Shown: piece after piece, positions 52,008-60,692 of the stretch
Layout of the letters: every line of letters starts with the position of its first letter
Numbering within the stretch: position 1 is the stretch's first letter
Assembly: GCA_020161835.1 (NCBI GenBank)
Contig: JAIUNL010000019.1
Coordinates: 36,242-100,241 of the forward strand
DNA from: Bacteroidota bacterium
Lineage (GTDB): Bacteria > Bacteroidota > JABWAT01
Length of the DNA stretch: 64,000 bases
Reading direction: 5' to 3'
Made by a program: the position numbers and the translations under genes
Notes under the pieces: generated by a model
Databases searched by the model: none
Told to the model about the DNA's origin: nothing
The model's input: the letters and a program-made list of their open reading frames with translations, nothing else

Positions 52008-53381
52008 TTAATTCACCCCATGCATCATTTTTTGCAGGCGTTTTGAAAGCAGGAAGAGAATTCCGGCAGCGACGGCAGCAAAAATTACGAAAATGGTAAA
52101 GAAGTCAGATAAATTGTTGATTACAAATCCAAAAATCTGGGGTTTAACCGCCAGTGCCGGATCTGGATACAACGCACTGAGCTGACCGGCGGTAAAATTG
52201 GCAACCACGTTCGCAAGATACCAAACACCCATCATCAGCGAAGCAAATTTGATCGGAGCCAGTTTGTTCACCATTGAAAGTCCGATCGGAGACAAACAGA
52301 GTTCGCCCATAGTATGAATCGTGTACAACCCGAGCAGCCACATCGGACTTACTTTTGCACCGGAATCAGCCCCCTGAACGCCGCCCAGAATAAACACGTA
52401 ACCTAAAGAAACTAGCAAAATACCCATTGCCATTTTGGTTGGTGATGAAGGCTCCCAACCACGATCACCCAATTTCAGCCAGAGCCAGGCAAAGAACGGA
52501 GCCAGAATCATAATCATAACCGGATTGATAGACTGGAAATAACTGGCAGGAATCGTCCAGCCGAGCAGAGACCGGTCGGTTTGTTCTTCAGCAAAAAACG
52601 TCAATGAAATACCGGCCTGTTCAAACGCTGTCCAAAAAGCGATCACGAAAACGGCAAGAATGAAAATAACGGCAATTCTTTCATAATCCTGTTTGGTCAG
52701 CTTCCGGTTGATTTCATCCAGATGCGCCTGGGTTCTGCCCGAAGGAGCCATTCCGATTTGCTGACCATCAGGGGTCACCAGATATTTATTCCGCAGGGAA
52801 ACAAACGTGATAATGCCGAGAACCATTCCAACACCTGCAGAGAAAAATCCCCATTTAAAATCAGCAGGGTTTCCGGTATCGCCCAGATAACCGCAAACAA
52901 GGGGAGAAAGCAAGGCGCCAAGATTTACGCCCATGTAAAAAATCGTGTAAGCTGAATCTTTACGGCGGTCACCGGCAGGATAAAGTGAACCGACCATCGT
53001 TGAAATATTCGGTTTGAAAAATCCGTTCCCGAAAATCAGAAAAACCAGAGCCATGAAAAACAGTGGTCGCCCCAGCTCGGGGACGTCGTAAAACGAACCG
53101 GATGCAAAAAGTGCAAACTGACCAATGGCCATCAGAGTTCCGCCTACAACGATCGAACGGCGGTTTCCCCAGTACCGGTCAGCAATATATCCGCCCAGAA
53201 GGGGAGTCAGATAAACCAGAGCCGTGTAGTAGCCATAAATTTCAGAGGCAGCAGCCTTATCATAAAGAAGGGCATTAATCATAAAGAGAGACAGAAGTGC
53301 TCTCATCCCATAATAACTGAACCGTTCCCACATTTCAGTGAAGAACAGAAGCCGTAAGCCAACCGGATGCTGCTTAAACAT
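52008..53381 (-). CDS. Second POT-family peptide transporter
   Basis: 457 residues, a paralogue of the downstream gene with the same landmarks: FFTEMWERFSYYGMRALL, GGYIADRYWGNRRSI, YTIFYMGVNLGALLSPLVCGY and GELCLSPIGLSMVNKLAP. The FYxG variant of the proton motif (SYYGMR) is closer to the DtpT/YjdL consensus than in its neighbour. The repeat spacer between the two genes makes a simple operon unlikely without read-through. Two paralogues may differ in peptide preference. Confidence 0.93.
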   Translation of the reverse strand: MFKQHPVGLRLLFFTEMWERFSYYGMRALLSLFMINALLYDKAAASEIYGYYTALVYLTPLLGGYIADRYWGNRRSIVVGGTLMAIGQFALFASGSFYDVPELGRPLFFMALVFLIFGNGFFKPNISTMVGSLYPAGDRRKDSAYTIFYMGVNLGALLSPLVCGYLGDTGNPADFKWGFFSAGVGMVLGIITFVSLRNKYLVTPDGQQIGMAPSGRTQAHLDEINRKLTKQDYERIAVIFILAVFVIAFWTAFEQAGISLTFFAEEQTDRSLLGWTIPASYFQSINPVMIMILAPFFAWLWLKLGDRGWEPSSPTKMAMGILLVSLGYVFILGGVQGADSGAKVSPMWLLGLYTIHTMGELCLSPIGLSMVNKLAPIKFASLMMGVWYLANVVANFTAGQLSALYPDPALAVKPQIFGFVINNLSDFFTIFVIFAAVAAGILFLLSKRLQKMMHGVN

Positions 53382-53521
53382 GGTGAATCCTTTTCATTTT
53401 CAGAGTATGAAAAAACATATTTTGGAAAAAAGACTGATAAAAATAAGGAGTTGAAACGAGAATGGAAAGGATTTCAGGAATTTACCGGAAATCCACAGGC
53501 GGATATCCGGTTAAATTTCAA

Positions 53522-54490
53522 TTAAACCGAAGGATATTGCTGATCGAACCACGTCATGAAGGAACGGATTCCGTCTTCGAGTTTTGTTTTTGGCTGGTAA
53601 CCCAACAGGTTCTGTGCCCGTGAAATGTCGGCAAAGGTAATATTTACATCACCCGGCTGCATGGGTTTCCGGTCAATAGTTGGGGTGATTCCGGATACTT
53701 TTGCGATGGTTCCAATCAGATCGTTCAGTGAAATGGGCGTGTTGTTTCCCAGATTCATGATATCATAAATGCCGGAATTATCTTCAACATACCGGATGGC
53801 ACGAACAATGCCGTCAACTGTATCTGCAACAAAGGTATAATCACGTGAAGTTGATCCGTCACCAAAAACGGGAATCGGACGGCCGGATTTCATGAGGTGG
53901 ATGAATTTGTGGATGGCAAGATCGGGTCGTTGCCGGGGTCCGTAAACCGTGAAAAACCGGAGATTGAGAATATCCATTCCATACAAATGATGGAAAGTAT
54001 AATTGATCAGTTCACAGGCTTTTTTCGTAAAGGCGTAGGGTGAAATCGGGTTTGAAACATCCATATCTTCCCGGTAAGGAGTTTCCGGCATATTTCCATA
54101 AACTGAAGAGGAAGAAGCGAAAACCAGTTTTTTCTTTCCGGCATCCCGCATCCGGTTCAGAATATTCTGGGTAGCCACAATGTTGGCATCAATATATCCG
54201 TTCGGATCCTGAATGGATGGACGAACTCCGGCTTTACCGGCAAGGTGAATCACCACATCGACTTCATCGAGGGGAACCCGGCGGACCATTTGGTAATCGG
54301 ATAAACTGATTTCAAAAAACTGGAATTGCGGATGGTTTCTAACGGCAGCAATATTGCGTTCTTTAATATTTCTCGGGTAGAACGGATCAAAGTTATCGAC
54401 ACCATAAACGGTGTGGCCAGACGCCAGAAGTTTTTCTGTGAGATGTGAACCGATGAATCCGGCACAACCGGTGACCAGATAATTTGACAT
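53522..54490 (-). CDS. NAD-dependent epimerase, UDP-glucuronate 4-epimerase-like
   Basis: A 322-residue extended SDR. The Rossmann motif is TGCAGFIGSH (7-16), catalytic Ser128 lies in FASSSSVYG, and Tyr152 and Lys156 lie in SPYAFTKKACE. FDPFYPRNIKERN and IHLAGKAGVRPSI with MQPGDVNITFAD are close to UDP-GlcA/GalA C4-epimerases rather than UDP-glucose GalE. The product would supply UDP-galacturonate for surface polysaccharide. No glycosyltransferase cluster is adjacent, so the role is inferred. Confidence 0.9.
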   Translation of the reverse strand: MSNYLVTGCAGFIGSHLTEKLLASGHTVYGVDNFDPFYPRNIKERNIAAVRNHPQFQFFEISLSDYQMVRRVPLDEVDVVIHLAGKAGVRPSIQDPNGYIDANIVATQNILNRMRDAGKKKLVFASSSSVYGNMPETPYREDMDVSNPISPYAFTKKACELINYTFHHLYGMDILNLRFFTVYGPRQRPDLAIHKFIHLMKSGRPIPVFGDGSTSRDYTFVADTVDGIVRAIRYVEDNSGIYDIMNLGNNTPISLNDLIGTIAKVSGITPTIDRKPMQPGDVNITFADISRAQNLLGYQPKTKLEDGIRSFMTWFDQQYPSV

Positions 54491-54554
54491 GCTTTAAGAT
54501 TCCTTGCAAAAACTGAAAGTTCAGAAAATGTAAGGTTGGAAGCAAGTTAATACT

Positions 54555-55349
54555 TCAAGCCATCAGTTCCTTTACCAGCATAACAATCCCGATAATCAGA
54601 ACAAACCATCCGAAGTAGAGTTTAAGTTTAGCTGGGTCAATTTTTCGGGAGAGTAACGTACCAGGGAAAATGGCTGCCACAGGAATCAGGCTGAACGGAA
54701 TCAAAAATGTCCAGTCTGGAGTCGAATGCAATAAGTCACCCGAAAAACCCATGAGAGAATTCATTGTGATGATGACCAGTGAAGTCCCGATTGCAGAGCG
54801 AATGGGGAGTCCGGCCAGGAGAACCAAAACCGGGATGATGATAAATCCGCCACCGGCACCGGCAAATCCGGTTACAATCCCGGTTCCGAATCCGATCAGT
54901 AAAATAAGTGCGCCATGAAACTGGGCTTCCTTTACCGGACTTTCTTTTTCATTTTTTCCGGACCGGATCATGGAAAGAGAGGAAAAAATCATGAGGACCG
55001 AAAAGAAGATCAGAATCAATCCACCTTTGGTAAGAGTAAAAAGGTCTGATGATAAAATAACTTCTGGCAAAGCCGGAATTAAAAAAGAACGGGTGAGGTA
55101 AACCGAAAGCAAAGAAGGAAGAACAAAAAGCAAAGTGGTGCGAAATTTAATTTCACCCTGTCTGAAATAGGAAATTGAGCCGGTAAAGGCTGTAACACCA
55201 ACAATAAAAAGCGAATAGGAAGTTGCAGTTACAGGGTTAAAACCAAACAGATAAACCAAAACAGGCACAGTTAAAATAGAACCGCCGGCACCCATCAGTC
55301 CAAGGGTGAGTCCGATCAGAACCGCAGCAAAATATCCGGCAATTTCCAT
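54555..55349 (-). CDS. TauE/SafE-family sulfite or sulfur-anion exporter
   Basis: A 264-residue membrane protein with about eight helices and the internal two-fold repeat of TauE/SafE. GLTLGLMGAGGSILTVPVLVYLF in the first half is mirrored by GTGIVTGFAGAGGGFIIIPVLVLLAG in the second. Relatives export sulfite, sulfoacetate or import thiosulfate. Its closeness to thioredoxin and rhodanese genes 1.2 kb away supports a sulfur role, but it is on the other strand. The substrate is not certain. Confidence 0.88.
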   Translation of the reverse strand: MEIAGYFAAVLIGLTLGLMGAGGSILTVPVLVYLFGFNPVTATSYSLFIVGVTAFTGSISYFRQGEIKFRTTLLFVLPSLLSVYLTRSFLIPALPEVILSSDLFTLTKGGLILIFFSVLMIFSSLSMIRSGKNEKESPVKEAQFHGALILLIGFGTGIVTGFAGAGGGFIIIPVLVLLAGLPIRSAIGTSLVIITMNSLMGFSGDLLHSTPDWTFLIPFSLIPVAAIFPGTLLSRKIDPAKLKLYFGWFVLIIGIVMLVKELMA

Positions 55350-55470
55350 TAAATACTTTCTGAAAGGTTAAAAAGTCGGTTAAAATTTACAAAGCTGACT
55401 TTGAAACGGGTGGATAAATCGTGAACTTGTTTTTCAGATTATTTAGACCATTTTCCCGGAGATAAATGTC

Positions 55471-56451
55471 ATGCGAGCAATTCTTCAAACAACTTCCGGT
55501 TCTGCTGACACTTTACACATCGGCGAAACACCCGATCCGGTTCCTGCAGCTGGCGAACTTCTTGTTTCTGTGAAGGCTTTTGGACTCAACCGTGCCGACA
55601 TCCAGCAACGGGAAGGCAAATATCCGGCTCCTGCAGGTATAACTCCGGTTCTGGGTTTAGAGCTTTCGGGAGTAGTGGTTAAAGTTGGTGAGCAGGTTAA
55701 ACGCTTCAAAGCGGGTGACGAAGTTTTCGGGTTGGTCAGCGGTGGTGCTTACGCAGAACTGGTTTGCCTCGATGAACGGATGGCCATCAAAAAACCAAAA
55801 GAAATGTCGCATGAAACGGCTGCAGCTATTCCTGAAATGATGATGACAGCGTGGCTGAATCTGATGGATGTAGGCAACATCCGTGATCATGGTTCCGTGC
55901 TGATTCATGCCGGGGCAAGCGGCGTCGGCTCTGCTTCCATTCAGCTGGCCAAACATTACGGCTGCAAAGTTTTTACAACCGTCGGCTCTGCAGAAAAAGC
56001 AGATTTTTGCCGGAGTTTGGGTGCTGATGTGGTAATAAACTACAAAACAGAACCTGACTTCAAGGCTGTTGTCAAGCAATATACTTCCGGGAAAGGTGTT
56101 GATGTGATTCTGGATTGCATCGGAGCTTCCTATCTGGAAGGAAATATTTCCTGCTGCCGTCAGGACGGAAAAATTATCATGATTGGTTTATTGGGCGGAT
56201 CGGAAGGAAAACTGAACCTGGGACATCTTCTCGTTAAACGGATTCAATTAATTGGCTCGACTCTTCGTTCACAACCGATTGATGTCAGATCACGGCTGAC
56301 CGATTCATTGAAAACACATGTTCTCCCCGAAATTACCTCTGGGCGGATTAAAGTTCATATTGACAAAGTTTTTTCTTTCGATCAGATTAAGGAAGCTCAT
56401 CTTTATCTTGAAGAAAATAAAAACAAAGGCAAGGTTGTTGTTAAAATGTAG
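55471..56451 (+). CDS. NAD(P)H quinone oxidoreductase (PIG3/QorA type)
   Basis: A 326-residue medium-chain dehydrogenase/reductase without the catalytic zinc ligands. It is of the quinone oxidoreductase PIG3 group: FGLNRADIQQREGKYP, GLELSGVVVKVG, the cofactor loop HAGASGVGSASIQLAK, and GVDVILDCIGASYLEGN. TTVGSAEKADFCRSLGAD supports NADPH. Such enzymes reduce quinones or enones and protect against electrophiles. It precedes the thioredoxin gene by 108 bases and may lead the same transcript. Confidence 0.9.
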   Translation: MRAILQTTSGSADTLHIGETPDPVPAAGELLVSVKAFGLNRADIQQREGKYPAPAGITPVLGLELSGVVVKVGEQVKRFKAGDEVFGLVSGGAYAELVCLDERMAIKKPKEMSHETAAAIPEMMMTAWLNLMDVGNIRDHGSVLIHAGASGVGSASIQLAKHYGCKVFTTVGSAEKADFCRSLGADVVINYKTEPDFKAVVKQYTSGKGVDVILDCIGASYLEGNISCCRQDGKIIMIGLLGGSEGKLNLGHLLVKRIQLIGSTLRSQPIDVRSRLTDSLKTHVLPEITSGRIKVHIDKVFSFDQIKEAHLYLEENKNKGKVVVKM

Positions 56452-56559
56452 AGACTGGGCATTGCCCTTTCTCTACAGAACATCATTCCTTCCCTCCTCT
56501 GACACTTTCTGCCAGCCCCATCATCCAATCTCCGAAAAAAATAAATAACGGAGACCTCA

Positions 56560-56907
56560 ATGACCGACTCAAAAGTTCTGATTTTTACCGATGAAAATGT
56601 AGCTGATATAATCAATGCAAATCCTGAAAAACCCATTCTGGTTGATTTCTGGGCACCCTGGTGTGGCCCTTGCCGGATGCAGGGTCCGATCATTGAAGAT
56701 CTTGCAGCAAAAGCGGGTGATGATGTGATCGTGGCAAAATGTAATGTGGATGAAAATCCGGCCATCTCAGGTCACCTTCAGATCAGAAGCATTCCGACCC
56801 TGATGATTATCAAGAAAAGCACTGTTGTGGAGTACATGGTTGGCGTTCAGGATGCAAAATCCCTCGCTGAAAAACTCGAAAAACACAAAACCTCGGCAGT
56901 TGCCTGA
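56560..56907 (+). CDS. trxA: Thioredoxin
   Basis: 115 residues. The active site is WAPWCGPCRMQGP, with Cys35 and Cys38, and the cis-Pro loop RSIPTLMII is present. This is a standard cytoplasmic dithiol-disulfide reductase. GGAGA precedes the ATG. Its TGA shares one base with the start of the next gene (TGATG), so translation is coupled to a membrane-bound thioredoxin-like partner. This points to electron passing within this cluster. Confidence 0.95.
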   Translation: MTDSKVLIFTDENVADIINANPEKPILVDFWAPWCGPCRMQGPIIEDLAAKAGDDVIVAKCNVDENPAISGHLQIRSIPTLMIIKKSTVVEYMVGVQDAKSLAEKLEKHKTSAVA

Positions 56908-57296
56908 TGACCTGGTGGGGAATTCTGCTGATTGCAGGTGTTGTAGTCTTTTTTGTCTACCCCTGGGTTCAGGCAAAAAGACAAAAAGGAAAGCAAATTC
57001 CCGGTGATCTTGCATCTGAACTGGATACGAAGTCATTAAATCCAGGGATTTTGTATTTTTATGGAAAGAACTGTGCACCCTGCCGGACGATGGCACCCAG
57101 GATCAAAAATCTGGAATTGAAGGGTTTTTCGGTCAGGTCGGTTGCCATTGAAGATATCGGACCCAAAATCATGAAAATGGGGATTATGAGTACGCCCACA
57201 ACTCTGATTGTGAAAAATAATCAGATTCTGGAGGTCATGATCGGACTCAAAGACGAATCTGATCTGGAAACCCGGCTGAAAACTGCCAGTTTATAA
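56907..57296 (+). CDS. Membrane-anchored thioredoxin-like protein
   Basis: 129 residues. One N-terminal helix (about 3-20; WWGILLIAGVVVFFVYPWV) is followed by a basic stretch and a thioredoxin fold with FYGKNCAPCRTMAP (Cys56, Cys59) and the cis-Pro loop MSTPTTLIV. The positive residues after the helix suggest the catalytic domain may face the cytoplasm. The CAPC active site differs from the CGPC of the upstream thioredoxin, implying another redox potential. Partner and substrate are unknown. Confidence 0.85.
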   Translation: MTWWGILLIAGVVVFFVYPWVQAKRQKGKQIPGDLASELDTKSLNPGILYFYGKNCAPCRTMAPRIKNLELKGFSVRSVAIEDIGPKIMKMGIMSTPTTLIVKNNQILEVMIGLKDESDLETRLKTASL

Positions 57297-57325
57297 CCAT
57301 TAAACAGTATAAAACCAGGAAAATC

Positions 57326-57718
57326 ATGACCCAGTCAATCAAATTTGAAAAAACGCTGAACATTCCCTTTTCAGAAGTTATTGAAAAAACCACAGAAGCT
57401 TTAAAGTTGAATGGTTTCGGTGTTTTAACCAACATCGATTTTCAAAAAACGATGAAAGAAAAACTTGGGAAATCCTATCTGAACTATCAGATTTTAGGAG
57501 CTTGTAATCCCGCTTTTGCTGATCAAGCCATGCAAAGAACAACTGATGTTGGGTTATTTATTCCCTGCAATGTGACCGTCAGAGAAAATGCTGATTTGTC
57601 AGTTACCGTTTCAGCCGTGAATCCGGTAGCTATGCTGGCTGCAATTGGTGATTCCGGGTTAACCGATCTGGCTTCTGAAGTTGGGAAAAAATTACAGGCA
57701 GCAATAGAAAGCGTTTAA
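57326..57718 (+). CDS. DUF302 family protein
   Basis: A 130-residue DUF302 protein: IPFSEVIEKTTEALKLNGFGVLT at the N-terminus, NYQILGACNPAFADQAM in the middle and VGLFIPCNVTVRE after it. DUF302 proteins are small, often found beside sulfur-oxidising and thioredoxin genes; no activity is established. Two cysteines (in GACNP and IPCNV) might take part in thiol chemistry. Thirty bases after the thioredoxin-like gene, same strand. Confidence 0.88.
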   Translation: MTQSIKFEKTLNIPFSEVIEKTTEALKLNGFGVLTNIDFQKTMKEKLGKSYLNYQILGACNPAFADQAMQRTTDVGLFIPCNVTVRENADLSVTVSAVNPVAMLAAIGDSGLTDLASEVGKKLQAAIESV

Positions 57719-57769
57719 TATTTTTTGATTGTTTTGGAAGGTAGAAATCTCTTTGGAAATCTAAATCAC

Positions 57770-57820
57770 CAAATTTCAAAAACTTTGCGACTTAGCGTCT
57801 TTGGGGTTTCTTAGTATTTA
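57770..57820 (-). repeat. Dispersed tttgcgacttagcgtctttgggg-type repeat
   Basis: The stretch reads as the reverse strand of the gacgcaaagg repeat class seen at 20308. It sits between DUF302 and FmdB genes. Confidence 0.5.
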
Positions 57821-57835
57821 AAAAAGGACTTAAAA

Positions 57836-58096
57836 ATGCCAATTTATGAATTCAAATGTGAAGAGTGCGGAACCGAATCCGAAGTCTTTTTCAAATCAAT
57901 CAGTGCCGGTCAGGAATCACAGATCTGTGAGCATTGCGGAAGCAAAAACGTAGTCAGAAAATTCTCACTCGCCGGTGTTTCAATGGGCGGATCTTCACTT
58001 GGATCAACTTCATCACCTTCGCCAATTTCATCGTTTTCAGATAAAAGCAGTGGTGGCCACGGTTGTGCCGGCGGAATGTGTGGTTGTGCATCATGA
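57836..58096 (+). CDS. FmdB-family zinc-ribbon protein
   Basis: 86 residues. MPIYEFKCEECGTESEVFF with a second CxxC in ICEHCGSKNVVRKF makes the FmdB-type zinc ribbon. A Ser/Gly-rich linker leads to a cysteine-rich tail (GHGCAGGMCGCAS) that may bind another metal. FmdB was named as a putative regulator of formamidase, but the family role is unknown. Its stop overlaps the next start by four bases (ATGA). Confidence 0.88.
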   Translation: MPIYEFKCEECGTESEVFFKSISAGQESQICEHCGSKNVVRKFSLAGVSMGGSSLGSTSSPSPISSFSDKSSGGHGCAGGMCGCAS

Positions 58097-58263
58097 CCAT
58101 TCTGATCGTCTTGCTTTACGGAATTGTGGGTGCCGGGCTTGGTCTTCTGGTTTCACGTTTGGTCACCAAAGCAATGCCGGGCGGCTCATGCCCAATTCTC
58201 TGCAATCCAAAAATCAGTGCAGGCTATTTTGCCCTCATGGGAATGCTCATGGCGGGAAACTGA
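58093..58263 (+). CDS. Small DUF6132-like membrane protein
   Basis: 56 residues from the ATG at 58093, which overlaps the FmdB stop (ATGA). An upstream in-frame ATG at 58063 would lie inside the FmdB cysteine tail and is unlikely. Two hydrophobic helices (IVLLYGIVGAGLGLLVSRLV and YFALMGMLMAG) flank SCPILCNP. This matches the CxxxC-P plan of DUF6132 proteins, which often sit next to rhodanese genes. The cysteine pair could carry a thiol or bind metal. Role unknown. Confidence 0.72.
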   Translation: MTILIVLLYGIVGAGLGLLVSRLVTKAMPGGSCPILCNPKISAGYFALMGMLMAGN

Positions 58264-58328
58264 CCTTTTAGCCCATCGTGTTTTTCCTCTTAACCAAATC
58301 AGTTTATCAAATTTAAAATGGAGTTTCT

Positions 58329-58685
58329 ATGTCTTTTGCTTATATCGTAATCGCACTTATTCTTGTTTTTATCATTTACAAATACTTTCAGGGGAGGAAT
58401 CTTCCTTCGATTTCTGTAAAAGAAGCAAAGGAAATCCTGAAGGCAAAATCAGCTCTTTTTCTGGATGTAAGAACTCCGGGTGAATGGAATGAAGGACATG
58501 TAAACGGTGCCCTTCATATTCCGCTGCAGGAACTCTCCGGCCGGATTTCCGAACTTGAAAAACATAAAAACCGTGACATCATTGTTTATTGCCGCTCAGG
58601 AAACCGCAGTTCATCTGCTTCACAAATTCTTCTGAAACAAGGATTTAAAGTTAAAAACATGACCGGCGGATTTATGAGCTGGTGA
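58329..58685 (+). CDS. Membrane-anchored rhodanese-like protein
   Basis: 118 residues. One N-terminal helix (about 3-20) precedes a single rhodanese domain: ALFLDVRTPGEWNEGHVNGA and active-site Cys88 in YCRSGNRSSSA. The C-terminus GGFMSW is the normal end of the fold. Single-domain rhodaneses carry persulfide sulfur. Genes for thioredoxins, DUF302 and DUF6132 just upstream on the same strand point to a shared sulfur-handling task. Confidence 0.9.
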   Translation: MSFAYIVIALILVFIIYKYFQGRNLPSISVKEAKEILKAKSALFLDVRTPGEWNEGHVNGALHIPLQELSGRISELEKHKNRDIIVYCRSGNRSSSASQILLKQGFKVKNMTGGFMSW

Positions 58686-58691
58686 AAACCA

Positions 58692-58733
58692 GTGAATGGT
58701 GATAAGTGGTTAGTGGTCGGTTGTAAGTTGGGG
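58692..58733 (+). repeat. Heptad array
   Basis: GTGAATG, GTGATAA, GTGGTTA, GTGGTCG, GTTGTAA, GTTGGGG: six units in strict 7-bp phase, right after the rhodanese stop. Confidence 0.85.
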
Positions 58734-58873
58734 GAACGGAATCTAAAACGAATACCCCCTTCAACAACACCGACCCTGCTTTTTGGTTTGAAGCCCCCTT
58801 GATTTTTCCAGCAAATTAAAATAAAAAAATTAAAACGGAACTAAAATCGCTTTTAGGCTGTATTTTAGCTTCT

Positions 58874-60691
58874 ATGAATTCCTTCTTCGGTTTAAAACGA
58901 ATTCTGCCGGTGCTTGTTTTTTGCTTTTTCCTTCCGGTTTGGGGTTGGGCACAAAACCATTTTCTTGACAGTCTGATCACCCTCGGTCACTCTGCCAACC
59001 GGGGTGCCAACTATGAACTGGCATTGAAATATTTCCTTCTCGGTAAAACCAAATCAGATTCCCTCGGTGAAACTCAATATTCTTTGACCAATGCTTATTG
59101 GGTGGCAGATGTTTTCCGGGCAACCGGGAAAAGACCCGAGGCACTCCAGTTCATCAGAGAAAACCTTCCGAAATCCATTCAATCCGGACAAAACTTTCTT
59201 ACCTCAAAACTTTTAAACCTGATTTGCAGTATTCATTTTGAAGAATTCACTGCTAACCACGGGTACGGACTTGATAGTGCACTTTTTTATGGCTTAAAGG
59301 CAAATTCATTAATTGAAGAAATGAATGACCGTAGTGCACTTGGTCAGAATTTAATGCTTCTGGGGGCGATTTATAATAACCTGAACAGGTATGATATCGC
59401 TCTTGATTATTTGCTGCAGGCAGAGGCTCTTTACCGGGAGACAGGCCGGACTGATGACATTCCAAATATTTTGAATAATATCACTGCAACTTATATGAAT
59501 CAAGGCAAACTGAAAGAGGCCATTGAAACTGCAAAAAGAAGCTATGAATTGTCAGTATCTTCCGGGATAAAAGTTTACCAGTTAATTGCTGTTAAGAATC
59601 TTGTTGAACTCAACGAAAAAGCCGGTAATTTTCGTGATGCTTATTCCTATCTGCAACTTCGGAATAAAATTCATGAAACGATGCTTGACGAAAATACCAT
59701 GACCAAAGTATCCGAATTGAGAGAAAAGTTTGAGTCGGAAAAAAAGGAAGCAGAAAATAAAGTACTAAAGTCAGAAGTTGAAGGTCAGCGTGCTTTTCAG
59801 ATTTCGGTAACTGTTGTTTTGGTTCTGGGTGGTATTTTATTTATCGTTCTTATTGTAGCTTATCGGGCAAAATCAAAAGCTGGTATTATTCTGAAAAAAC
59901 AAAAAGAGGAAATTGAGCATTATAATGAACTGATGTTTTTGCTGAATGTTGAAATTGCAGAAACCAATGAAGAAAGTAAGAAAAAGGCTCTTTTATTGGA
60001 TGAATCCAACCGGATAAAAGACAAATTATTCTCCATAATTTCACACGATCTCAGAGGTCCGGTTTCTACCTTGCAAAGTTCACTTTCTCTGATGATTGAC
60101 AAGTCGTTTAACCCTGAAGAACAGGCGTCTGTCATCACTGATCTGAGTGTTCAGGTTCAGTCAACTTCTGATTTACTCAATAACCTGCTCTATTGGTCGG
60201 CCGGTCAGATGAAAGGATTAACGGTTCAGCCTGCTGAATTTAACATTAACGAATTGCTTGAAGAAAACTTTGTGTTATTCAGTCTGGCTGCAAAACGAAA
60301 AGGAATTCACTTTAAATTTGTTCTTTACGAAAAACCACTTCATGTCATAGCTGACAGGAATATGATCAATCTGGTCATTAGAAATCTGGTTTCAAATGCG
60401 GTGAAGTTTACCCGGTCTGGTGAAATGATATCTCTTGATTCGTCAATGGAACCGGGTTTTGCAAAAATCACTATTTCGGATTCTGGGATTGGAATGTCTG
60501 ATAGCCAGTTAAACAAACTTTTTCAGATGAATGAACAAACCTCAATGCCCGGCACCGAAAACGAACGCGGATTGGGCCTTGGTTTAGTTATGGTGAAAGA
60601 ATTTGTCGAAAAAAACAACGGCACCCTTTCTGTAAAATCAGAAATTGGAAAAGGGTCTGAGTTTACTTTTCTCCTTCCTCAACGGGTGTAA
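58874..60691 (+). CDS. TPR-containing sensor histidine kinase
   Basis: 605 residues with a signal peptide (LVFCFFLPVWGWAQ) and about five tetratricopeptide-like helix pairs in the periplasm (about 35-270; NRYDIALDYLLQAEALYRET, GKLKEAIETAKRSYEL). A membrane helix at about 311-332 and a coiled coil follow. HisKA has His391 (IISHDLRGPVSTL). The ATPase shows NLVSNAVKFTRSG, ISDSGIGMSD and RGLGLGLVMVKEFV. No response regulator lies nearby. TPR kinases of this build are common in Bacteroidota; the signal is unknown. The stop is one base from that of the convergent acylase gene. Confidence 0.92.
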   Translation: MNSFFGLKRILPVLVFCFFLPVWGWAQNHFLDSLITLGHSANRGANYELALKYFLLGKTKSDSLGETQYSLTNAYWVADVFRATGKRPEALQFIRENLPKSIQSGQNFLTSKLLNLICSIHFEEFTANHGYGLDSALFYGLKANSLIEEMNDRSALGQNLMLLGAIYNNLNRYDIALDYLLQAEALYRETGRTDDIPNILNNITATYMNQGKLKEAIETAKRSYELSVSSGIKVYQLIAVKNLVELNEKAGNFRDAYSYLQLRNKIHETMLDENTMTKVSELREKFESEKKEAENKVLKSEVEGQRAFQISVTVVLVLGGILFIVLIVAYRAKSKAGIILKKQKEEIEHYNELMFLLNVEIAETNEESKKKALLLDESNRIKDKLFSIISHDLRGPVSTLQSSLSLMIDKSFNPEEQASVITDLSVQVQSTSDLLNNLLYWSAGQMKGLTVQPAEFNINELLEENFVLFSLAAKRKGIHFKFVLYEKPLHVIADRNMINLVIRNLVSNAVKFTRSGEMISLDSSMEPGFAKITISDSGIGMSDSQLNKLFQMNEQTSMPGTENERGLGLGLVMVKEFVEKNNGTLSVKSEIGKGSEFTFLLPQRV

Positions 60692-60692
60692 A

